NCBI GenBank assembly: GCA_033060915.1
Contig: CM065379.1
Location: 32,018,318 to 32,082,317 of the forward strand
Length of the DNA stretch: 64,000 nucleotides
Direction: 5' to 3'
Source: Euryodendron excelsum
Taxonomy: Eukaryota; Streptophyta; Magnoliopsida; Ericales; Pentaphylacaceae
The notes beneath the pieces were generated by a model. That model saw only the letters and a program-made list of their open reading frames with translations. It searched no databases and was not told the DNA's origin. Numbering within the stretch: the stretch's first letter is position 1; each line of letters begins with the position of its first letter. The position numbers were made by a program, and so were the translations under genes. Below, one piece after another: positions 22,598 to 32,688 of this stretch.

Positions 22598-23110
22598 TAA
22601 ATGACCGTTTTGCCCCTAGGCATCCGAATGCCCAGGAACCACACCGGCTCTGGGTATCAAACCGGTAACCCTCTGAGATTACTTCTTATAGAATTCTCAA
22701 CCTTCCTTTACCTTTCCGGATCATTCCGAGTCAGTTCCGGCCAACCCGGTACAAAATAACCGTTTTGCCCCTGGTGGGCCGGTCTCCTTTTCCGACCACA
22801 CCGGCTTTGGGTATCAAACCGGTAACCTCCTGAGACTACTTTCTATAGTGTTCTCAACCTCCCCTTACCTTTTCGGATCATTCCGAGTCAGTTCCGGCCA
22901 ACTCGGTGCGAAATGACCGTTTTGCCCCTGGTGGGCCGGTCTCCTTTTCCGACCACGCCGGCTTTGGAAATCAAACCAGCAACCTCTGGGAACATTCTAA
23001 ATAATGTATCCAGATCCCAAGTCTTCTTCCAGGACAGTCCGAGTTTGCCCCGGCAGCTTCCTAGTCCGATTGACCGTTTTGCCCCTAAAGGCTCGGTCAA
23101 CCTTTCCGAC
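22598..23110 (+). repeat. About 157-bp tandem units in LTR U3
   Basis: Three units start with AAATGACCGTTTTGCCCCT and carry ACACCGGCTTTGGGTATCAAACCGGTAA-like cores. Their starts are near 22598, 22752 and 22911. The same unit occurs in the other type 2 LTRs, for example 31845-32340 and 46575-46920. Confidence 0.8.
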
Positions 23111-23338
23111 ACATTTTTTTTTCACTTTTCAAGTCAAATACCTCCAGGACACTATTTTAAGTGTTCTTGCTCCTTTTCAGCCTTTCGGGTAATTCCCGGC
23201 TCCTTCAAATCATTCCCGAACTTTCCGGAGTCACTCCTAGTGAAGCCAAGCTAAAAATTGCATGGTAGTCACTAGTACAGGCACCCAAATCTAGTCAAAG
23301 ATACGTTGCTTGTCAACCTTAAACATTTCCTAATTGGC

Positions 23339-23422
23339 TGGCGCCACTCCTAGTGGCGCTAGTGTAAAATTTGGCCTAGCGCCACTGCAACAGGCACCAG
23401 TATTGTCCAACTTCTATAAATA
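23339..23422 (+). promoter_or_regulatory. Type 2 LTR promoter
   Basis: The inverted repeat at 23339-23361 has arms TGGCGCCACT and AGTGGCGCTA. TATAAATA is at 23415-23422. Confidence 0.75.
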
Positions 23423-26400
23423 CAGAGCCTCATTCAACGTGAAAGAGGTCTGCAAACTTAACCTAAGAATCCTATATTTCGATATACAGAGCTCGAGCAC
23501 CCCCTAAACCCTAGCCTCCTTAGGTTTTCCAAACCCTAGCCACCATACATAAACCCTAGCCTCCTATACACTCATACACACCCCCATACACTCATACCCT
23601 AACCTTCAACCATCCTTTGAAGACTGGAAGAGCTGCCATCTAAAGCTTGAAGACAACCCTTAAAGGTTGAAGAAGAAGATCAAGACAAAGACTGAAGATT
23701 GAAGACAAGCAAGGAGCGCAAAATAAAGAAGACATACGGTAGGTTTTCTATTTAAATTTCCGCACTTCCCCCCTCTCTCTTCTCTCTCCTAACCCACTTG
23801 GGTTTTCTCTATTTTAATCCCCCATCTCTTTCCCCCCCTTTCTTTGCATGCTTAAAACAAGGGGATTCCCGGTCCATGTGTAGGATTGGGCTATTGGAGA
23901 GTCACCGTGTCAGGGGCTTTCTTCTAGTCTAACCAATGACCACGTGGGTCCAACCCCCTTGATTATGTGGTGAAGCCTTAACCTTGTATGTTCACGGACC
24001 CAAATTGCATTGTGCATATCATAGTCTTGCATCTTCCAAAAACCGTTTTCAAAGTTGCTTTTCAAATTGTTTTCAGACTTGTATTTAAAATTGCATCAAA
24101 ATCTCTTTTCAAAAACTTGTTTTCAAAACCACAATTCTAGGGTGATTCTAGCCTTTTCATGGCTAGGGTTGCTTTAGGAAAGTGTTACATTAAAAGTGAT
24201 CTTTTTGGTCTATATTTTCAAATCTTATTGTTTTCTAAAACCACTTTCTTAAAGTGGTTCTAGCCCTCTTATGGCTAGAATCACTTTAGGAAAGTGAGAT
24301 GTTTTCATACTTTCCAAAACTCTCGCTCTTCAAAAATCTCTTCCTAAAAATCTCTTTTTCAACATACTTTCCTAAAACTCTCATCTCCAAAATTGTTTTC
24401 AAAAACTCCCTCCAAAAATATATTTTTCAAAGCTTTCTTTTTCAACTCCTTTCCAAAAACTCTTTCTCCTCAAAATTCACTTTCTAAAACACTCCCTAGA
24501 TTCACCCTCCTAAAAACTCCTCTTCTTTAAAATCTCTTTCCAAAAACTCTCTTCAAATTTACTTTCCAAAAACTCTTCCCTCTAGAAACTCCTCCCTAGG
24601 ATTCCCTTCTAGAAAACTTTCGTTTCCAAAAACGCACTTTCCAAAAACTCTTTCCTACGAGCCCAAGTCAAGCCTTAGAGCCCACAATTAGGAAACCCTA
24701 ATTTTCTTTCCAAAAACATGATTTTCAAACTCTGCCCCAAACCTAGGTTTCCAAAATCTCTTGTTTTCACATCCAAACTATACATGTTTCCAAAACCTTT
24801 TTTTTTTTTTTTCAAAACTAGAGTTTCTAGAATCTCCTTTTCCAAATCCTTGCCAAATCCTACCTTCCCTTTAGGAAACCGAATCCAATCTCCCCGTTTA
24901 GGAAACTAAATCCAATCCTCCATTTTTTGGAAACAAATCCCAAACCTTTCCTAATTCAACTTCTTCCTAATTTCCTACCTTCTTAAACCATAAATTTCCT
25001 AAACCTAAACTCTAAATCTCCCTTTAAATTTCAAAATCCAACTCTTTCCTAATTCAAATCCTTCCTAAACTTCCACTTTCCTAAACCTTAAGTTTCCAAA
25101 ACTTGAACATAAAAATCTTTCCTAAAATTCTAAAATTCAACCATTTCCTAATTTAACCCCCTTTCTAAATCTTAACTTTCCAAATTCAAGTTTTCAAATT
25201 TTTTCTAAACTCAAACCTTTCCTAATCTCAAAATTTCTTAAAACCCTAAAACTTTCTAAATCTTAAACATTCTAAATTTCAAATCTTTCTAAATTCTAAA
25301 CTTTCCAAAAACTTCAAAATCTTTTCAAATCTAAAACTTTTTTGAATTCAAAACTTTCTTAATTCAAGACTTTCTTAAGTTGAAACTTTTCTTAATTCAA
25401 ACATTTCCTAAAACGAAACTTTCCTACTTTCAAGACTTCCCTATTTCAAAACTTTCTAAATTTAAAACTTTCCAATTTTCAAAACTTCCTAATTTTAAAA
25501 CCTTTCCTAAAACAACACTTTCCTAAGTTGAAACTTTCTTAAACCTAAAACTTTCCTAATTCAAAACTTTCCAAAAATGAAACTTTCCTAAAATGACACT
25601 TTCCTAACTTGAACCTTTCCTAATTCAAACATTTCCTAAGTCCAATCTTTCCTAATCTCCTAAACTTTCCAAGTCAAAGTTGAATCTTTCCTAAGTCTAG
25701 GTTTCCTAAAACCAAGTCTTTCCAAAGCAAGTCCAATCTTCTCAATTTCAATTTCCAATCTCCTCTTCTAATTTCAAATCAAATTCAATTTTCAATTCAA
25801 TCTCTTTTTTCCAATCCAATCTCTCTCTTCAAATCAATCTCTTTTCAATCGGACTCTTGTCCGAACTACGACTGACCTGATTCCCCCAAAGGGATACATA
25901 GGCAACCTTCATAGGTGCGGTCACAACACTTTTCAAACTTTCAATTCCACCCTCACGGGTGCGGTTTCTAAAATCTTTTCAAATCTAAAATTCCAATTTC
26001 AAAATTTCTATTTTCAAAATTTCTACTTTCAATTTTCAAACTTTCCAATTTCAATTCTATCTCTTCAAATCTTTTTTCAAATCAAATTAACTTCTTTTCA
26101 AATCTCTTTTCTAAATCAATTCTCTTTCCTTACACTTGCATCCCATGCATCATGTTAATTTTCAAGCATTGTTTTTCAAAGTAGATAGGATTGAACCATT
26201 AATTAGTTAAAGACTCTCATAGGTGAATTTAGGGTAGATTGACATGTAGGTACCGAAAGGGCGGGGTAGGGTGATAGCTTAGTGCGTCTTCCCTACACGT
26301 AACCAACCTCCGAACCTAGATCACTGATTTCAAAGACCAAAAGGAGTTATTTTTCTAAAAAGGACTAAATGTTTTCCAGAGGTTGTCAAACAACCAGTTT

Positions 26401-26683
26401 TCCTAAAAAAACCCTCTCTTGAGGAGATATTTTTAAATTGTTTTCTAAAAACCCTAAGTATAGTCTTCGGATTATTCTTAGTTTTTAGGTAACCTAACTC
26501 ACCTTAATTAAGTTAGTTGGCGACTCTGAATCTTTTCAAAAGCCCTTTATTCGAATCTATTTTTCAATTCAAACCTAGTCGCACTCATTCTTCTAGGAGG
26601 GTGAGTTCTAACGAGAGAGTACGGCATTTTTCCCGCTTGGGTGAGTATTCCTCAAGTGCGAAAAATCTGAGCGCGACAAATAA

Positions 26684-27825
26684 CAGACCCTTGTGCTAAG
26701 ACAAGTGAGGGATTCGCAAATGCAACCAAGAAAGTAGCAACTATTCGGGGTACTAGCAAGAAAGAATGAGAGGTATCTGCCATCCTGGCAACCCAACAGC
26801 AACCATAATATGCCCAATATCAAGCTCGACCACCATCACCTACTCCTATCGTTAACATCCCCATTGCTAATGTTCAAGCACCTGCTCTTTGATCAGCCGC
26901 AGCTCGACCATACCTCAACCCTAACAGAAACAAACGGTGAAATCGAGAATTTACCCGCTTGGCATGCACTCAAATAGAGGCCTATCACAAACTCCTCAAA
27001 GCCAAGCACATAAACCCTATACCCTCGCGGCCACTGCCAAGCCCGCTGCCTCCAACCTTCAACCCTGCCCTTACATGTGAATATCATTCTGGAGGACAAG
27101 GGCATGACACAGAGTCCTGCTTCTCTTTGAAGCATAAAATCCAAGACCACATTGATAACAAGGTCATCAATACCCAAGAGGCAAAACCAGTCCCCGCTCC
27201 TAATGTCACGGTAAATCCCTTACCAAACCATGCTGTCAACATCATCATAGAAGGAGAGGCAAATCCGGATGGCATCATAGTTGCAAAATATTTCAAGGGT
27301 GAGTCAGACACTAAGGAAGAAAGTGACTAGGAAAAGGAGCCACCGACATGCCCTATCTATCTTTACTACGCAAATGGAGAGCAAGATCCTCTTGACTAGC
27401 CTACGAAAGAGCCCATGGAAGACATTCCTGCTAATACAGTGCCTATTGATGGTTGGGGAGAAGAATTCCTGCACCCCAGATATGTCGAAGTTGAGGCCTG
27501 CCTAAAAGGGGAGCTCTTCGACTATGAGGATATGGGTTGGGGCATCTATGAGCTAAGAATACCGAACCCACCGTTCGAATTCAGTGAAGGTGATCTGGAT
27601 AGCCTGTTTGCTGAAATTGACAAAGAGGAAGCTGAAAAAGAGGGAATCAAAGAAAAGCCACAGCAAGTCTTGGAACGAGTCCTGTCTACAAAGTCCCAAG
27701 AAGCTGAGCAAAAGAAAACCATTCAACCAAGGAAAGCCTTCAGGGACCCCAAGATGCGATGCACAATCTTAATGACTGAACTAGAGAAGAGGAAGGAAAA
27801 GGAGGAATCCCCGACTGCACTATAA
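26684..27825 (+). pseudogene. gag: Tat/Ogre-type gag, C-terminal part with zinc knuckle
   Basis: It continues the gag frame from 22446 across the solo LTR (RI|TDPCAKTSEGFANATKK). It then encodes a proline-rich linker, the conserved YHKLLKAKHINPIPSRPL block, and a CCHC-like nucleic-acid-binding knuckle CEYHSGGQGHDTESC followed by FSLKHKIQDHID. The same frame runs on through an acidic region (ELFDYEDMGWGIYELRIPNP, lysine/glutamate-rich tail) to TAA at 27823-27825. In-frame stops lie in the linker, after KEESD (TAG, 27328) and near 27397. Normally protease follows here, but no DTG/DSG motif is visible before or after the stop, so the element is gag-only. Confidence 0.88.
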
Positions 27826-28666
27826 CCGCCCATCTCTACCACTCCACAACCAATGCATCAATTCGTCCAGCACAAACGAGGGAAGAAGTTGGCAGATGGA
27901 GCATGGAGGAGGCAGGCGTGGTCTTGAAGCCTATCTAAAGAAATGACTATCAAAAGGATGTTCTTTTCATCAAACTCTGTCTTTACTTTCTTGTTAATCC
28001 TATTTTGTCGACTTTACTTTTTGCCTTTTAATCAAGAGTTCGTCATGTATACAAAACCTTTGAAATGAAAGAAAAAGAGTTTAAATTTTGCATTTATCAT
28101 CTTTGATACTTGCCCTTTTCTTAGAAATTTCCCCTCTTATTGTTATGCCTCAACTTGAAAAGGGGGATAGTACGCACACCCTTATCTAGGGGGATCGTTC
28201 CTGATCCAAAGAGAGGAGACACTAAAGAAAGGAAAGAGAGGGAGCAAATCACAGAAAAAAAAAAAAAAAAAAAAAAGAGGCAGCACTCGAAGGATGCCAT
28301 GGCAAAGCAGTCGGCAGTTAAACCCTCGAAAGGAAGAGAAGTCATCATTTCAAACTACCTCAAAGTAGCAAAGCAATTCCTTTGAACAGCCCACTCGAGT
28401 CGTAAGTGATTTTCATTCAAACACCCTAACCAGGAACCACCCCCCACACTAGGGCAAGTACGAGTAACGAAACTATCAAACTAACATCTGCTTATCTCAA
28501 AGGATGACGCCAAAACTCTTAGACTGAACTTCATAGACTAAGCAATCCTATCTGAAAGGAAGAAGAGCTCTCTATTCTTCTACCATATAGTTAAAAGAAA
28601 CCCTTTTGAAAAGCCCCTTTTGAGCCAAGTCACATTCCTTCGTTAAACCCATTTCGGTGATCACCG
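27826..28666 (+). mobile_element. Element B region after gag; pol absent
   Basis: The sequence passes from gag directly into non-coding sequence resembling a post-pol region, with a run of 22 A at 28255-28276. No reverse transcriptase, RNase H or integrase motif can be read in any frame. The last 165 bp are an inverted, diverged copy of 39670-39850. The region is cut at 28666 by a reverse solo LTR. Confidence 0.65.
28500..28666 (+). repeat. Left arm of an inverted repeat in element B
   Basis: CTGAACTT and AGACTAAGCAATC (28524-28547) appear reverse-complemented at 39805-39829. GGTGATCAC (28657-28665) appears again near 39687. The distance between the two anchors is about the same in both arms. 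The intervening bases look roughly two-thirds alike by eye. Confidence 0.65.
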
Positions 28667-30734
28667 TGTCGCACCTAGATTTTTCGCACTCGAGGAATAC
28701 ACACACAAGCGGGAAAAATATTGTACTCTCTCGTTGGAACTCACCCTCCTAGAAGAATGAGTGCGACTAGGTTTGAATTGAAAATGGATTTAAATAAAAG
28801 ACTTTTAGAAAAGATTTAGAGTCGCCACCTAACTTGATTAAGGTAAGTTAGGTCACCTAAAAATTAAGCATAATTCGAAAACTACACTTAGGGTTTTTGA
28901 AAAACAATTTTGAAAATATCTCCTTAAGATAGGGTTTTTAAGAAAACAGGTTGTTTAGAAACCTTTGGAAAACATTCAAGCCCTTTTTGAAAAATAACTC
29001 CGTTTTTGGTCTTTCGAAAACAGTGATCTAGGTTCGGAGGTTGGTTACGTATAGGGAAGACGCACTAAGCCATCACCCTATCCCGCCCTTTCGGTACCTA
29101 CATGTCAATCTACCCTAAATTCACCTATGAGAGTCTTCAACTAATTAATGCTCAATCCTATCCACTTTGAAAAATAATGTTTAAAAATAAATTTAATATG
29201 ATGCATGATATGCAAGTGCAAGAAAAGAGAATTGAAAATAGATTTGGAAATAGATTTGAAAAGAAATTGATTTGATTTAAAAAGAGATTTGAAAAGATAG
29301 AATTGAAATTAGAAAATTTTGAAAATTGAAAATAGAGATTTGGAAATAGAAACTTGGAATTAGAAAAATAGATTATGGAATTGGAGACTTGAAAAAGGTT
29401 ATGACCACACCCATGAGGGTTGCCTACGTGTCCTTTTGGAGGAATCAAGTCAGTTGTAGTTCAGACAAGAGTCCGATTGAAAATAGAAGAGTTGATTGGA
29501 AGAAAGAGATTTTGATTGGGAAAAGGATTTGACTTGAACTTAGAATAGGAGATTGGAATTTGGAATTTGGAATTTTGGACTTGAAAATATATAACTTGGA
29601 TTTGGAAATATAGAACTTGGAAGAAAAATGTAGACTTGTTTTGGAAAGATTGAGGTTTAGAAAACCTAGACTTAGGAAAGAGAAAAGACAGATTGGACTG
29701 GACTTGGAAAGATGTTTGAAAAGAATTTACTCAAATGTTGAACTTGGAAGATTTAGAAAAAGATTGGATTTAGGAAATGTTCGAATTAGGAAATGTTCAA
29801 ATTAGGAAAGTGTCATTTTAGGAAAGTTTCATTTTAGAAAAGTTTTGGCTTAGGAAAGTTTTGGTTTAGGAAAGTTTCAACTTAGGAAAGCTTTGACTTA
29901 GGAAAGTTTCAATTTAGGAAAGTTTTGAATTAAGAAATTTTCATTTTAAGAAATGTTTTGAAATAGGAAAGGTTTTAAAAATAAGGAAGTTTTGAAAATT
30001 AGAAAAGTTTTGAGTTTAGAAAGTTTTAGATTTGGAAAGATTTGAAGCTTTGGAAAAGTTTAAAATTTGGAAAGTTTGGAAGTTTAAAAAGATTTAACTT
30101 AAGAAAGTTTTGAATTTAGAAAACTTTGAATTTGAAAAATATTTGAAATTTAGAAAGTTTAAGATTTAGAAAGTTTTAGAGTTTGAATTTTAGAAAATCT
30201 TGAGATTAAGAAAGGTTTGAATTTAGGAAAGATCGGAAAACCTAGATTTGGAAAGTTAAGATTTGAAAAAGGGTAGAGTTAGGAAAGGATTGAATTAGGA
30301 AAGATGTGGAAGTTGAGTTTTAAAATTTAGGAAAGATTTTTATGTTCAAATTTTGAAAACTTAAGATTTGGGAAAGTAGAAGATTAGAAAGGATTTGAAT
30401 TAGGAAAGATTTGGACTAGGAAGGGATTGGATTTTATTTCTAAAAGAGAAAATTTGATTTTGTTTCCAAAAACGGAGGATTGGATCTAGTTTCCTAAACG
30501 GAAGATTGGATTTGCTGTCCTAAAGGGAAGATTGGATTTGGCATAGATTTGAGAAGGGAAGTTTTTAGAAACCCTAGATTCGGAAAACTATAGTTTTGAC
30601 ATAGAAAATAGGTTTTGAAAATATATATAGTTTTGATGTGAAATAAGAGGTTATGGAAACCTAAGTTTTAAGGCACGATTGAAAATCATGTTTTTTGAAA
30701 GAAAATTAGGGTTTCTTAATTGTTGGCTCTAGGG
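28667..30734 (-). mobile_element. Reverse solo Tat LTR, type 2, first segment
   Basis: This is the reverse complement of an LTR 3' part, starting TGTCGCACCTAG. It includes the reversed GAGTCGCCACC motif (28823), the reversed GTAGTTCAGAC...GTCCGA block (29455-29475) and the reverse G-rich, C-poor tract. A forward solo LTR interrupts it at 30735, and it continues from 36034. Confidence 0.9.
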
Positions 30735-30974
30735 TGTAAGCACCCCATTTTTGACCGCTCGGCAGTCTACACTCCGTCCAGACTTGTTTTCAAGCCATTA
30801 TGGACATATTCCAATCGAAACCAATCCTCTAGTCCAAATTCTGTCTTTCCATCGCTTCGCGGGCCTGTCAAGCCCAAACAGAGGTAAAATGACCAAAATG
30901 CCCTTAGGGGCATTGTCCTTTCTTATTCCAATTCCAATCCCTCTCTCGAGACAGTTTATTCCTCAAGACGGTCC

Positions 30975-31750
30975 GAGTAGCAAAACTACTCACAAAACCG
31001 TCAGAGTGGCGGAAACACTCACAAAACCGTCAGAGTAGCAAAACTACTCACAAAACCGTCAGAGTGGCGGAAACACTCACAAAACCGTCAGAGTGGCGGA
31101 AACACTCACACCGTTAGAGTGGCGGAAACACTTAAGACCCAGGCACGTCTCTTCGGAGTCGGTAGGACCCCTTTCCAATCCCTCTCTCGAGACAGTTTAT
31201 TCCTCGAGACTGTTCCAATCAAGGCACGTCTCTTCGGAGACAATAAGACCCCTTTTCAATCCCTCTCTCGAGACAGTTTATTCCTCGAGACGGTCCGAGT
31301 AGCAAAACTACTCACACAACCGTTAGAGTAGCAGAAATACTCACAGAGCCGTCCGAGTAGCGGAAATACTAAACCGTTAGAGTAGCGAAAATACTCACAG
31401 ACCCGTTAGAGTAGCGGAAATACTCACAGACCCGTTAGAGTAGCGGAAATACTCACAGAACTGTTAGAGTAGCGGAAATACTCACAAAACCGTTAGAGTA
31501 GCAGAAATACTCAACCGTTGGAGTAGCGGAAATACTCACAGAACTGTTAGAGTAGCGGAAATACTCACAAAGCCGTTAGAGTAGCGGAAATACTCACAAA
31601 TCATCAACCCCATTCGAGTAGCGGAAATACTATCAAATCGTCAACCCCGTCCGAGTAGCGGAAATACTCAACCCCGTCCGAGTAGCGGAAATACTCAACC
31701 CCGTCCGAGTAGCGAAAATACTCAACCCCGTCCGAGTGGCAAAAACACTC
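30975..31750 (+). repeat. Hairpin array, GAGTA/TACTC class
   Basis: Roughly 25 units of 20-30 bp each contain GAGTAGCGGAAATACTC, or the paired variants GAGTG...CACTC and GAGTAG...CTACTC, separated by ACAGACCCGTTA-like linkers. A non-array piece with CTCTCGAGACAG (31136-31285) splits the array. Confidence 0.88.
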
Positions 31751-32581
31751 AAAACCTAGGTCAATACCCATGTTTGTTAGCTCACTTCGGTGAAAAATGA
31801 CCAGACTACCCTTAGGACCTTTTTCGAGACTTTTCGGTCAAGATGACCATTTTGCCCCTAGGCATCCGAACGCCCCGAGAACCACACCGGCTCTGGGTAT
31901 CAAACCGGTAATGTCCCAAGAATACTTTTTATAGTGTTCTCAACCTCCCTTTACCTTTCCGGACCATTTCGAGTTAGTTCCAGCCAACCCGGTGCAAAAT
32001 GACCATTTTGCCCCTAGAGGGCCGGTCTCCTTCTTCGACCACACCGGCTTTAGGTATCAAACCGGTAATGTCCCGAGAATAATTTTTATAGTGTTCTCAA
32101 CCTTCCTTTACCTTTCCGGACCATTCCGAGTCAGTTCCAGCAAACCCGGTATAAAATGACCGTTTTGCACCTGGTGTGCCGGTCTCCATTTCCGACCATG
32201 CCGGCCCTGGGAATCAAACTGGAAACCTCTAGGAACATTCTAAATAATGTTTCCAGATCCCAAGTCTTTTTTCGGGACAATCCGGGTTCGCCCCGACAGT
32301 TTCCTAGTCCGATTGACCGTTTTGCCCCTAAAGGCCCGATCAACCTTTCCGACTCACCTTATCTTCATTTTTCAAGTCAAATACCTCCAGGACACTATTT
32401 TGAGTGTTCCTGCTCCTTTCCGACCTTCCGGGTCATTCCCGACTCCTTCAAATCATTCCCGGACTTTCCGGAGTCACTCCTAGTGAAGCCAGGCTAAAGT
32501 TTACATGGTAGTCACTAGTACAGGCGCCCAAATCTAGTCAAAGATACGTTGCTTGCCAACCTTAATTGTTTCCTAAATGGC

Positions 32582-32688
32582 TGGCGCCACTAGCAGTGGC
32601 GCCAAGCCAAAAAATGGCCTGGCGCCAGTGTAAATTTTGCCCTGGCGCCACTGCAACAGGCGCCAGGCTTGTCCTCCCTCTATAAATA
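32582..32688 (+). promoter_or_regulatory. Type 2 LTR promoter, best preserved copy
   Basis: TGGCGCCACT (32582-32591) and AGTGGCGCCA (32595-32604) form a perfect 10-bp stem with loop AGC. CTGGCGCCAG follows at 32619-32628. CCTGGCGCC (32641-32649) pairs with GGCGCCAGG (32659-32667), and TATAAATA is at 32681-32688. GGCGCC cores resemble plant E2F sites, but binding is unproven. Confidence 0.78.

Larger units (their letters stand above)
22447..26678 (+). mobile_element. Solo Tat LTR inserted in gag (4232 bp)
   Basis: It starts TGTAAGCACCCCATTTTTGCC and ends GAGCGCGACA. Its first 60 bp resemble type 1, but its promoter is type 2, and it lacks a hairpin array, so it is the shortest solo LTR here. 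It contains the 157-bp tandem units, palindrome, TATA box, AAACCCTAG repeats (23500-23560), a G-poor tract, a stem-loop (25849-25864) and TGGCGACTC at 26518. Confidence 0.93.
22442..26683 (+). repeat. 5-bp target site duplication AATAA flanking a solo LTR
   Basis: AATAA is at 22442-22446 and 26679-26683. Removing the insert and one copy rejoins the gag reading frame exactly. Confidence 0.93.

Noticed and set aside
30975..31750. CRISPR-like array
   Set aside because: The spacers are near-identical linkers, not unique sequences. The units are degenerate and sit in a plant LTR.
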